From contig JAPJQL010000047.1 of assembly GCA_030825115.1 (NCBI GenBank), positions 1-20,724 of the forward strand: a stretch of 20,724 nt of DNA, in the 5' to 3' direction. Position numbers and translations under genes: made by a program. The notes below the pieces were generated by a model that did not search any database, had not been told where the DNA came from, and was given only the letters and a program-made list of their open reading frames with translations. Position 1 is the first letter of the stretch; each line of letters starts with the position of its first letter. Source of the DNA: Lachnospiraceae bacterium. GTDB lineage: Bacteria; Bacillota; Clostridia; Lachnospirales; Lachnospiraceae. Below, piece after piece: positions 1 through 6,475 of this stretch.

Positions 1-47
1 CCACACGGACCTGAACCGTGCGCGTCTGCCAATTCCGCCACTTCTGC
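1..47 (-). tRNA. tRNA-Leu (anticodon CAG), 3' part missing
   Basis: On the minus strand the sequence begins with a 7-nt acceptor strand GCAGAAG at 47-41, followed by a Leu-type D-arm (GGCGGAATTGGCAGACGCG) and an anticodon stem-loop CACGG-TTCAGGT-CCGTG. The 7-nt loop gives anticodon CAG, which reads CUG leucine codons. The variable arm, T-arm and 3' acceptor strand lie beyond the left window edge, so the gene is only partly visible. It is the most downstream of three co-oriented tRNA genes that probably form one transcript. Confidence 0.9.
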
Positions 48-88
48 GAACCGTTTGTTGATTCACTCTCTTTTGAAGAATGAACCAG

Positions 89-161
89 CTCCCCGAGTAG
101 GACTTGAACCTACGACAACGCGGTTAACAGCCGCGCGCTCTACCGACTGAGCTATCGAGGA
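89..161 (-). tRNA. tRNA-Asn (anticodon GTT)
   Basis: A complete cloverleaf can be drawn on the minus strand. Acceptor TCCTCGA (161-155) pairs with TCGGGGA (96-90), with discriminator G at 89. The D-arm is AGCTCAGTCGGTAGAGC, the anticodon loop CTGTTAA gives GTT (Asn), and the T-loop is GTTCAAGTC. CCA is not encoded (CT follows the discriminator), as is common in Gram-positive bacteria. It lies 9 nt downstream of tRNA-Leu(AAG). Confidence 0.95.
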
Positions 162-170
162 ATGTTGGGA

Positions 171-254
171 TGCGGGAGATGGGACTTGAACCCACACGAT
201 CATACGACCACTAGATCCTTAGTCTAGCCTGTCTGCCAATTCCAGCACTCCCGC
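171..254 (-). tRNA. tRNA-Leu (anticodon AAG)
   Basis: Complete 84-nt class II tRNA with a long variable arm. Acceptor GCGGGAG (254-248) pairs with CTCCCGC (178-172), with discriminator A at 171. The anticodon stem CTAGA/TCTAG encloses loop CTAAGGA, so the anticodon is AAG, reading CUU. The variable arm and T-arm (GGGTTCAAGTCCC) are intact. A wobble-position A34 would normally need inosine modification or restricted decoding. It is the first gene of the tRNA cluster, directly behind the promoter at 266-294. Confidence 0.93.
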
Positions 255-265
255 CAACGTTTGAT

Positions 266-294
266 AGTATATCACAGTTTGACCACGGATGCAA
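266..294 (-). promoter_or_regulatory. Sigma-A-type promoter of the tRNA cluster
   Basis: Minus strand: -35 TTGCAT (294-289), 17-nt spacer, -10 TATACT (271-266). The predicted start is about 5-8 nt upstream of the mature 5' end of tRNA-Leu(AAG), the expected geometry for a tRNA operon. Confidence 0.7.
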
Positions 295-410
295 CTACTT
301 TTTACATATTTTTTTCTTTTTTCAAAAAATATACACAATTTCCAGGCAAACCCGGCCAATCTGCTCCTGTCCCACCGCCATGCAGCAGGCATAAACTAAC
401 GCTGTCTTTG

Positions 411-445
411 AAAAAAACCGCAGATCAACTGACCTGCGGTTTTTC
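411..445 (-). terminator. Intrinsic terminator after rplT
   Basis: Inverted repeat AAAAACCGCAG (413-423) and CTGCGGTTTTT (434-444) around a 10-nt loop, flanked by A/T runs, so it can end transcription on either strand. It begins 13 nt past the rplT stop codon and closes the infC-rpmI-rplT operon. The stretch 295-410 is AT-rich and shows no gene. Confidence 0.85.
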
Positions 446-457
446 TGTATGGATTAA

Positions 458-814
458 TTAAGCAATTTTGGTCTTTGCCAGCTCAGCCAGCTTTGCAAAG
501 CCTTCTGCATCGTTGATCGCCATATCGGATAATACCTTACGGTTCATCTCAACGCCAGCCAGCTTTAAGCCGTACATGAACTTGGAATAGGACAGACCGT
601 TGATCCGTGCTGCAGCGTTGATACGTGCAATCCACAGCTGACGGAACTGTCTCTTTCTCTCTTTACGTCCTGCGTAGGAGCTGGTCAATGCTCTCATTAC
701 GGACTGTTTTGCTACTCTATACTGTTTGGAACGTGCGCCTCTGTAGCCTTTTGCCATCTTCAGCACTCTGTTGTGTTTCTTTCTTGCGTTCATACCGCCT
801 TTAATTCTTGCCAT
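458..814 (-). CDS. rplT: 50S ribosomal protein L20
   Basis: The 118-residue product is full length for bL20 and starts MARIKGGMNARKKHNRVLKMAKGY, the conserved basic N-terminal tail that threads into 23S rRNA. The globular C-terminal domain follows (YGLKLAGVEMNRKVLSDMAI). L20 binds 23S rRNA early in large-subunit assembly and, in Bacillus and E. coli, also represses its own operon by binding the mRNA leader. The start is supported by an AAGGAGG ribosome binding site 8-9 nt upstream. It is the last gene of infC-rpmI-rplT, 28 nt after rpmI, and is followed by an intrinsic terminator. The attenuator-type leader ahead of infC fits feedback control by this protein. Confidence 0.98.
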   Translation of the reverse strand: MARIKGGMNARKKHNRVLKMAKGYRGARSKQYRVAKQSVMRALTSSYAGRKERKRQFRQLWIARINAAARINGLSYSKFMYGLKLAGVEMNRKVLSDMAINDAEGFAKLAELAKTKIA

Positions 815-842
815 CGGTGATTCCTCCTTCTAAACTAATAGC

Positions 843-1040
843 CTACAGATATGGTAAAATCTTCTTCATTACTTTTGCATTGGTTGCATCGGTAACGATA
901 TCTTTTCTAAGATTTCTTTTTCTCTTGGTGGACTTCTTAGTTAAGATGTGAGATTTGTATGCTTTGCTTCTAACCAGTTTGCCGGTACCGGTCTTTTTGA
1001 AACGTTTTGCAGCTGCTCTGCTTGTCTTTAATTTAGGCAT
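843..1040 (-). CDS. rpmI: 50S ribosomal protein L35
   Basis: A 65-residue, strongly basic protein with the bL35 hallmark start MPKLKTSRAAAKRFKKTGTG and the KSHILTKKSTKRKRNLRK core, ending near KKILPYL; it is full length for the family. It is a structural component of the large ribosomal subunit. An AGGAGG site lies 8 nt before the ATG. It sits between infC (30 nt upstream) and rplT (28 nt downstream), the universal bacterial order, so it is cotranscribed and shares their leader control. Confidence 0.98.
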   Translation of the reverse strand: MPKLKTSRAAAKRFKKTGTGKLVRSKAYKSHILTKKSTKRKRNLRKDIVTDATNAKVMKKILPYL

Positions 1041-1070
1041 AATTGTTTTCCTCCTTAATGAATCTTACGT

Positions 1071-1577
1071 TTACTTTTTAGCAGTTAAAAACAGGACCAT
1101 GCTTCTTCCTTCAACTTTGGAAGGTTTGTCGATTACCGCAATATCCTTAAGTGCCTCCGCAAAATCATCCAGAATATACCTGGACTTGGACATATGCGCC
1201 ATCTCACGACCACGAAAACGAAGGGTAACCTTTACTTTATCGCCCTTTTCCAGGAACTTGCGCGCAGCACCCATCTTGGTGTTCAGATCGTTGGTGTCAA
1301 TGTTCGGGGATAACCGCACTTCTTTTACTTCGATTACCTTCTGTTTTTTCTTAGCTTCTTTTTCTTTTCTTGCCAGTTCGTAACGGTACTTACCGTAATC
1401 GATAATCTTACAAACCGGTGGCTTTGCCGTCGGAGCAATCTTTACCAGGTCAAGCTCTGCATCCTGCGCCATCTTCATGGCATCTTTCAGGGGCAGAATC
1501 CCAAGCTGCTCTCCGTCCTCACCAATCAATCGAACTTCTTTGTCTCTAATCTGTTCGTTAATCATTAACTCGCTAAT
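1071..1577 (-). CDS. infC: Translation initiation factor IF-3, AUU start
   Basis: IF-3 binds the 30S subunit, prevents premature 50S joining and checks start-codon and initiator-tRNA pairing. The product shows the N-domain (INEQIRDKEVRLIGEDGEQLG), the lysine-rich linker (about 80-95) and the C-domain (EVRLSPNIDTNDLNTK, KVTLRFRGREMAH). I place the start at ATT 1577-1575, giving 168 residues, rather than the in-frame ATG at 1565. The Shine-Dalgarno GGAGG lies about 9 nt before the ATT but about 21 nt before the ATG. AUU is the known infC start codon in E. coli and Bacillus, where IF-3 discriminates against it and so limits its own synthesis. First gene of the operon, behind a terminator-bearing leader. 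Confidence 0.95.
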   Translation of the reverse strand: MSELMINEQIRDKEVRLIGEDGEQLGILPLKDAMKMAQDAELDLVKIAPTAKPPVCKIIDYGKYRYELARKEKEAKKKQKVIEVKEVRLSPNIDTNDLNTKMGAARKFLEKGDKVKVTLRFRGREMAHMSKSRYILDDFAEALKDIAVIDKPSKVEGRSMVLFLTAKK

Positions 1578-1774
1578 TGTCGTGCACCTCCATCATCTTA
1601 AAATCACATCCATTAACTGCATAAAAAAAGTAGATAGAATCATCTATCCACCATCTAAGTCCCACATGGGCAGCATACGCCGCATTTACATGCCTTCTTA
1701 AATATGAACCAGGGTCACTTGCTCGTGCCGAGGTGAGGTGGATACCTACTTTCTTGTGCGTTGCTCTCACAACT
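1578..1774 (-). ncRNA. infC-rpmI-rplT attenuator leader (L20-leader type)
   Basis: About 200 nt separate the predicted transcription start (~1774) from the infC start codon. On the sense strand this leader ends in a terminator hairpin with a U-run (1623-1651) before the infC ribosome binding site, so most transcripts could stop before the operon. It also has upstream segments able to form alternative helices (for example GGCACGAGCAAGTG near 1730-1717). In Bacillus the same operon is attenuated by L20 binding to a leader that mimics its 23S rRNA site. Assignment to that class rests on position and terminator; I have not fitted the covariance model. Confidence 0.6.
1623..1651 (-). terminator. 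Attenuator terminator in the infC leader
   Basis: Minus-strand hairpin GTGGATAGA / TCTATCTAC (9 bp with one G-U pair, loop TGAT), followed immediately by a run of seven T at 1629-1623. It sits 46 nt upstream of the infC start and therefore acts inside the transcript. Confidence 0.75.
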
Positions 1775-1780
1775 TTATTT

Positions 1781-1809
1781 ACTATACTATCTTATTCTGG
1801 AAATGTCAA
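1781..1809 (-). promoter_or_regulatory. Promoter of infC-rpmI-rplT
   Basis: Perfect -35 TTGACA (1809-1804), 17-nt spacer, -10 TATAGT (1786-1781) on the minus strand. It is divergent from the permease operon promoter, whose -35 is 80 nt away. Confidence 0.85.
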
Positions 1810-1888
1810 GATATACTTTGAAAATTTTAAGAACCAAATTTAATAACAGCTATAAATTCCTACATGGGAGAAGATGCCGGAAAGTTTC

Positions 1889-1917
1889 TTGACAACCACA
1901 TGTCGGTATGCTAAGAT
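1889..1917 (+). promoter_or_regulatory. Promoter of the permease-molybdenum enzyme operon
   Basis: -35 TTGACA (1889-1894), 17-nt spacer, -10 TAAGAT (1912-1917). The predicted start (~1924) coincides with the palindrome at 1926-1941, so this is a strong promoter likely held off by a repressor. The 5' untranslated region would be about 130 nt. Confidence 0.75.
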
Positions 1918-1925
1918 TGAATCAA

Positions 1926-1941
1926 TTCGTACGCGTACGAA
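1926..1941. promoter_or_regulatory. Perfect 16-bp palindromic operator
   Basis: TTCGTACGCGTACGAA is a perfect inverted repeat, located about 8 nt after the -10 box and covering the expected transcription start, a classical repressor position. The only transcription factor next to the operon is the TetR-type protein at 7453-8148, and TetR proteins bind palindromes of about this length. The pairing of regulator and site is inference. A second copy was not found near the regulator's own start; only a loose CGTA-containing motif occurs at about 8181-8190. Confidence 0.6.
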
Positions 1942-1973
1942 ATCATACCTAATAACAGATAATCGTAATATTT

Positions 1974-2003
1974 AAGAGCATTTAATCCCGGGTAAATGCT
2001 CTT
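1974..2003 (+). promoter_or_regulatory. Stable leader hairpin in the operon 5' untranslated region
   Basis: AAGAGCATTTA (1974-1984) pairs perfectly with TAAATGCTCTT (1993-2003) around an 8-nt loop ATCCCGGG. It lies about 50-80 nt into the transcript and ends 38 nt before the ribosome binding site. Only a weak T-stretch follows, so it is a poor terminator. It may protect the message or be part of a protein-dependent or conditional attenuator. Confidence 0.5.
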
Positions 2004-2052
2004 TGAATATAAGGAAGCAAATTAATTTATCTTAAACTTAGGAGAAGACTGT

Positions 2053-2640
2053 ATGGGAGAAAAAGAAAGTGGGGTAAATCCTGCAGGATCACTGTTGTTT
2101 ATGTTTTCGCTAGAATCATTTATAGCATTCGGTGTTTATGCAGGCTGGTTTCCGGGAGATTCGATGTTATTTGGAGGGGTAATCTATATTTTTTGCGGAT
2201 TGGCGTACTTTGCCGGGGCATTTATCTATGCAGGGCAAGGCGATACCTACGGATATAACTGTTGGATCTCTTATGGATTCATTTTCGGTTTCCTGATGGG
2301 GGCGGGAAACATTTGCGGTGCTTTGGCCACAACTGTGGGAATTAATGTTCCGTATATGATGTATTCGGTACCTCTAATCATTTTAGGAGTTTCAGACACC
2401 ATTGCATCCATACCTTATTTGAAAGGGGATTCGATTCCATGGCTGACCTGGTTCATAGCACATACATGGTGTGTGACTTCAGGTCTGGAGTACTTTTTCC
2501 CCATCAAAATCTGGTTCAATGTAAATTTGGTGCTGTCGTTTATCGTTGGATGCGGGACTGCATACATGATGACAAGTGAGTTTATGATTTCGACTGGTGG
2601 AAAAGGACTGCCTATGGGGAAACCGCTGGTCAGGAAGTAA
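2053..2640 (+). CDS. AceTr-family (GPR1/FUN34/YaaH) small carboxylate transporter
   Basis: A 195-residue, highly hydrophobic protein with about six membrane segments. It carries the family's NPA motif near residue 9 and a GGVIYIFCGLAYFAGAFIYAGQGDTYGY stretch (about 41-68, quoted in part) resembling the GG-x6-GL...G-T/F-G block of E. coli SatP/YaaH. That family moves acetate, succinate or related small acids across the inner membrane, usually with protons. Length matches the bacterial family (~190). The start is supported by GGAGA 8 nt upstream. It is the first gene of the operon, 15 nt ahead of the 2Fe-2S subunit, suggesting that it imports the substrate or exports a product of the molybdenum enzyme. 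The actual substrate cannot be read from sequence. Confidence 0.8.
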   Translation: MGEKESGVNPAGSLLFMFSLESFIAFGVYAGWFPGDSMLFGGVIYIFCGLAYFAGAFIYAGQGDTYGYNCWISYGFIFGFLMGAGNICGALATTVGINVPYMMYSVPLIILGVSDTIASIPYLKGDSIPWLTWFIAHTWCVTSGLEYFFPIKIWFNVNLVLSFIVGCGTAYMMTSEFMISTGGKGLPMGKPLVRK

Positions 2641-2655
2641 CGAGGAGGAAGTAAA

Positions 2656-3147
2656 ATGGGTGAAGATAACACAAAAACAATTGTATTAAATGTAAACGGG
2701 CGGGATCGCAAGATTCATGACGTAAGAAATTCCGACACACTGGCTGATGTATTGCGGAACAAATTAGGGCTTTTAGGAACAAAAATCAGCTGTGATGAAG
2801 GGGCCTGCGGGGCCTGTACTGTCATTGTTGACGGTGAAGCCGCACTCTCCTGCATGCTTTTAGCAGTTTCCATGGAGGGTAAAAGCATTGTCACTATAGA
2901 GGGGCTGAGTTCCGGCAATGAGCTGCATCCCATTCAGGAGGCATATCTTGAGGAAAGGGGCTACGCCTGTGGGTACTGCACTCCCGGATTTGTTATGACT
3001 ACAAAAGTGCTGTTGGACCACAATCCCACCCCCACGAAAGCCGAGATCAAAGAGGCTATTGCCGGTAATATCTGCCGCTGCGGGGTTTATGAACATATTG
3101 AAAAGGCCATTGAAAAAGCTGCAGAAAAAATAAGGGCAGGTGAGTGA
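2656..3147 (+). CDS. Xanthine dehydrogenase-family 2Fe-2S subunit
   Basis: This 163-residue electron-transfer subunit has two cluster domains. The N-terminal plant-ferredoxin-type fold has ligands C46, C51, C54 (CDEGACGAC) and C66. The C-terminal helical domain has C105/C108 (CGYC) and C140/C142 (CRC), next to the molybdopterin site. In the family it relays electrons between the Mo centre and the FAD subunit. All eight cysteines are present. The residue before CGYC is Ala104, where the family usually has a Gln that contacts the pyranopterin. The ribosome binding site GAGGAGG sits about 7 nt before the ATG. The gene is tightly coupled to the large subunit, which starts 2 nt after its stop. The substrate of the complex is unknown. 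Confidence 0.93.
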   Translation: MGEDNTKTIVLNVNGRDRKIHDVRNSDTLADVLRNKLGLLGTKISCDEGACGACTVIVDGEAALSCMLLAVSMEGKSIVTIEGLSSGNELHPIQEAYLEERGYACGYCTPGFVMTTKVLLDHNPTPTKAEIKEAIAGNICRCGVYEHIEKAIEKAAEKIRAGE

Positions 3148-3149
3148 AT

Positions 3150-5510
3150 ATGGAAAATGAACTGAAAGTAGTCGGAAAAGCAAAACAGGATTACACGGGT
3201 TTTCGCAAAGTAACAGGTACGGCAAAATATAGTAATGATTTCAGTTTCACGGATATGCTCTATGCAAAATCACTGCGCTCGCCTTATGCCCATGCCAACA
3301 TTCTCAGTATCGACACAACAGAGGCTGAAAAGCTTGAAGGCGTAAGCCTGATTATGTCATATAAGAATTTTCCGGATTTGTTTTTAAAAAGTGTTCATTA
3401 TTGGGGAATGGATGTTGCTTGCGTAATTGCAGAAACAGCAGAACTTGCAGGGGAGGCTGCAAAATTAATCAAAGTAGAATATGAAGAGCTTCCGTTTGTC
3501 ATAAAAGGGAAGGATGCAATGGAGGAAAATGCTCCCCAGGCCATGCCTGACCGCCCCAATGTTGTACCATTTACCGAGCATAAATATTTTATGCAGAAGA
3601 ATGAAAAAGGGCTATATCAATTAAGGATTCAAGGAGACTTCGACGGTTTCGGCAATGTGGAGGAGGGGCGCAGGGAAAGCGATGTGATCGTGGAGGACAG
3701 CGGTTTTGCCTATAGCTTCGCAAGAGCACCATTGATGAAGCCAACTACCTGCCGCGCTGATTATTCAGACGGTTATCTGACACTATACATAGATAACCAG
3801 GAAGCGTCTGTAGTGAGATATAACCTGTCCCAGCGTTTTGGTATTCCGGTGTCAAAAATCAGGATTTTTTCTGAAATAAATTCCTGTTCATTTGGAGCCA
3901 GGGCTGGAGGCGCAGCAGAGGAAATCCTTAACGGGGCATCCTGTACTCTTTTAACATGTGCCGCAGCCATACATTTGGGCCGCCCCGTAGCGTTTGACTA
4001 CACGGTTGACGAAGACCAGCGATATCACTGGGGACGCGGTACCTTTGATTCCAGATATGCAATCGGTTTTAAAAACGACGGAACAATGGTTATGATGGAT
4101 GGGGAGGTTTACCGTAATGCCTGTACAGGCGAGACAAATGGTGAATCAACACAGGCAGATGATATTAACGCAACCGGAAATATGCTGTATTCTCACAACT
4201 GCAAGCATAATAAACATGTAAAACACAGAGTCTATACAAATTCCCCTGGATGGGCCGGCTGGCAGGCATACGGAAACCCTGAGGTCTTTCTTCCAGTAAT
4301 CTCCGTTATGGATGAAGCCGCGGAAAAACTGGGTATGGATCCTGTGGATTTGCATAAAATGAATGTCTGCAGAAAAGGTGACAATTTCCTGAGTGCAACA
4401 TACTCCTTTGGAGGGGCGCAGTATCTATCTAAAGATGGTATGATTCCCTCCATCGAAGCCGGAGTTAAGCATACTGACTGGTACCGGAGGAGACAAAAAC
4501 CAGAGGAAAAAACAGGAAGGATTCGTCACGGTATGGGAATGAGCCCTGCTTTAATGCAGACAGCCGGCCAGAATATTGTCTCCCAGGCCATTGTCATGTT
4601 AAACTCAGACGGTTCGGCTTTGCTATGCTGCAACATGCAGGATATTGGACAGGGTGCCCATGCAGCCCAGGTCCAGATTGTAGCAGAGGTTTTTGATATT
4701 CCTTATGAACATGTCAAGATGAGGACCGGCGATACTGATACTCTGTATACCAGCTTTCAGATTGCCTCAAGCGGTACAATCACACAGGGGAAAGCTACCT
4801 ATAATGCAGCTATGGACGCCAAAACAAAATTAATCAAAAAGACTGCCGAAGTATTAAATGTTGCAGAAAATACGCTGACCATGAAAAATGGCAAGGTGGT
4901 TTCCCTGGTCGATCCTGATATGGATATTCCCTGGATTCCCCCCGCACAGACATGCAACGTACCGGGATTAAATTATGACTACGAAATTGACTGGATGACC
5001 AATCTTCCTATGGATGTAGTTGGCTACGGAAGCTCCCACATGGGACCCGGCGCGACTCCGGCGGAGCTAGGAGCAACTTTTGTGGAGTTAGACGTAGACA
5101 CTGAAACCGGCGAAATTTTCAATGTCAAAATGTTCCACGCACAGGATTGTGGCAAAGCAATCAATCCCAAAAATGTTGAGGGAAACTATCTGGGACTTCA
5201 CCATGGTTTAGAGGCTATGACAGGTGCAGAACAGATCATTGATCCAAAAACAGGCAAACTGCTCAATGATAACTGGTATGATTTTGCTGTCAGTACAGCT
5301 CTGGATTCCGATGTTGAGGTAGAAATTATCGAAACATATGACATGACCCATCCATTCGGCGCCTGCGGATGTGGACAGGCAATTATGAATGGCCTGCCCG
5401 GCGCATTTGCCAATGCGCTTTACAATGCCCTTGGTGTAAGGCTAAAAGAAACTCCGTTTACACCGGCTAAAATCCTAAAAGCGCTTGCAGAAAAGGAGGC
5501 ATCTAGATAA
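3150..5510 (+). CDS. Xanthine dehydrogenase-family molybdopterin-binding subunit, atypical active site
   Basis: This 786-residue catalytic subunit has an aldehyde oxidase/xanthine dehydrogenase a/b-hammerhead domain (about 13-120; KVTGTAKYSNDF, LRSPYAHANI). The two Mo-cofactor domains follow (QDIGQGAHAAQVQ, ASSGTITQGKA, DCGKAINPKNVEGNYLG). I chose the ATG at 3150 over a GTG at 3144 because the AGGTG site is properly spaced only for the ATG. Family hallmarks are altered: the usual GGGFG-x-K loop reads SCSFGAR (about 245-251), and the C-terminal G-x-K-G-V-G-E motif reads GACGCGQ, putting Gln743 where the catalytic Glu normally stands. Such enzymes hydroxylate (or, as in 4-hydroxybenzoyl-CoA reductase, reductively dehydroxylate) aromatic or aldehyde substrates. 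Membership is certain; substrate and reaction direction are not. The stop overlaps the next start by 1 nt (TAATG). Confidence 0.93.
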   Translation: MENELKVVGKAKQDYTGFRKVTGTAKYSNDFSFTDMLYAKSLRSPYAHANILSIDTTEAEKLEGVSLIMSYKNFPDLFLKSVHYWGMDVACVIAETAELAGEAAKLIKVEYEELPFVIKGKDAMEENAPQAMPDRPNVVPFTEHKYFMQKNEKGLYQLRIQGDFDGFGNVEEGRRESDVIVEDSGFAYSFARAPLMKPTTCRADYSDGYLTLYIDNQEASVVRYNLSQRFGIPVSKIRIFSEINSCSFGARAGGAAEEILNGASCTLLTCAAAIHLGRPVAFDYTVDEDQRYHWGRGTFDSRYAIGFKNDGTMVMMDGEVYRNACTGETNGESTQADDINATGNMLYSHNCKHNKHVKHRVYTNSPGWAGWQAYGNPEVFLPVISVMDEAAEKLGMDPVDLHKMNVCRKGDNFLSATYSFGGAQYLSKDGMIPSIEAGVKHTDWYRRRQKPEEKTGRIRHGMGMSPALMQTAGQNIVSQAIVMLNSDGSALLCCNMQDIGQGAHAAQVQIVAEVFDIPYEHVKMRTGDTDTLYTSFQIASSGTITQGKATYNAAMDAKTKLIKKTAEVLNVAENTLTMKNGKVVSLVDPDMDIPWIPPAQTCNVPGLNYDYEIDWMTNLPMDVVGYGSSHMGPGATPAELGATFVELDVDTETGEIFNVKMFHAQDCGKAINPKNVEGNYLGLHHGLEAMTGAEQIIDPKTGKLLNDNWYDFAVSTALDSDVEVEIIETYDMTHPFGACGCGQAIMNGLPGAFANALYNALGVRLKETPFTPAKILKALAEKEASR

Positions 5511-6463
5511 TGAAAAATTTTAGATTTGAAAAAGCGCATTCTGTAGAAGAAGCCGTTGAACTTATTAAAAGTTGCGATAGAAAAGCCTGCATTAAAGCGG
5601 GAGGTACGGATATCTTAGGAGGACTTAAAAGAGAGATTCATCCGGAATATGCACAGCTGGTAGTAGATATTCTTGACCTTGATGAGTTATCCTACATTAG
5701 GGAAGAGGACGGTTTTATTAAGATAGGCGCTCTTACCAGGCTAAAGGCAATTGCCGACCATGAACTTCTCAGGAAAAACTATACTGTTTTAGCCGAGGCA
5801 GCCCGTAGAACAGCATCCCCTAATCTCCGCTCAATGGGAACAATCGGAGGAAATATATGCCAGGAAAACAGATGCTGGTACTACAGGGCAAGAGATAATT
5901 TTTTTCCCTGCAAAATGAAAGGCGGAAAGAAATGTTATGCACCGGCAGGTGATAACAGAATTCATTCGGTTTTGGGAGCAGTCAATGCCTGCTTTGCCGT
6001 AAATCCTTCCGATACGGCTCCTGCCTTACTTGCATTAGACGCAGAGATAGTTACAACAGAACGAGTGATTGATTCAAAAGATTTTTGGACAGCAGGATGC
6101 AACGGGTGCACCATATTAAATAGAGGTGAGATTGTAACGGAAATCCGATTTAAAACAGCAACGGGCATGAAAAGCGCATTTCTGAAACATGCCTTACGTC
6201 CCACAATTGACTTTCCTATTCTCAACTGTGCAGTTGTAAATAAAAATGGCGAAATTAAAATTGCACTCAATGGTGTATATCCGACACCATACAGACCGCT
6301 TGAAGCTGAACAATTGGTGAGTCGTACAGAAATAACAGATAAATTGGCAGAAGAGGCCGCAGAACTTGCGTTTGCCAAAGCGAGAGCGCTATCCGGAAAC
6401 GGCCATAAAATTCAAATTGCCAAAGCATACATTAAAACACTGCTGCTGGAAACCAGACAGTAA
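5510..6463 (+). CDS. Xanthine dehydrogenase-family FAD-binding subunit with 4Fe-4S insertion
   Basis: This 317-residue flavoprotein subunit has FAD pyrophosphate loops AGGTD (29-33) and TIGGNICQ (110-117), followed by the CO-dehydrogenase flavoprotein C-terminal domain. Between them is a cysteine-bearing insertion: C121 (NRCWYYR), C133 (FPC), C141 (KKCYA), with C116 or C160 available as a fourth ligand. A comparable insertion in the beta subunit of 4-hydroxybenzoyl-CoA reductase holds a [4Fe-4S] cluster that lets low-potential electrons reach the Mo site. I infer a cluster here too. It completes a three-subunit enzyme (2Fe-2S, Mo, FAD) in one operon with translational coupling to the large subunit. 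No cofactor-maturation gene (XdhC/CoxI type) is present in the window. Confidence 0.92.
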   Translation: MKNFRFEKAHSVEEAVELIKSCDRKACIKAGGTDILGGLKREIHPEYAQLVVDILDLDELSYIREEDGFIKIGALTRLKAIADHELLRKNYTVLAEAARRTASPNLRSMGTIGGNICQENRCWYYRARDNFFPCKMKGGKKCYAPAGDNRIHSVLGAVNACFAVNPSDTAPALLALDAEIVTTERVIDSKDFWTAGCNGCTILNRGEIVTEIRFKTATGMKSAFLKHALRPTIDFPILNCAVVNKNGEIKIALNGVYPTPYRPLEAEQLVSRTEITDKLAEEAAELAFAKARALSGNGHKIQIAKAYIKTLLLETRQ

Positions 6464-6475
6464 GAAGGAGGGGGC

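Noticed and set aside
1573..1770. 65-codon GTG-started frame through the infC leader, ending over the infC ATT start
   Set aside because: No Shine-Dalgarno before the GTG, it reads through a terminator hairpin and U-run, and the leader is better explained as regulatory RNA.
3144..3152. GTG at 3144 as start of the molybdopterin subunit
   Set aside because: The AGGTG site is almost adjacent to it; the ATG at 3150 has normal spacing and gives the expected N-terminus.
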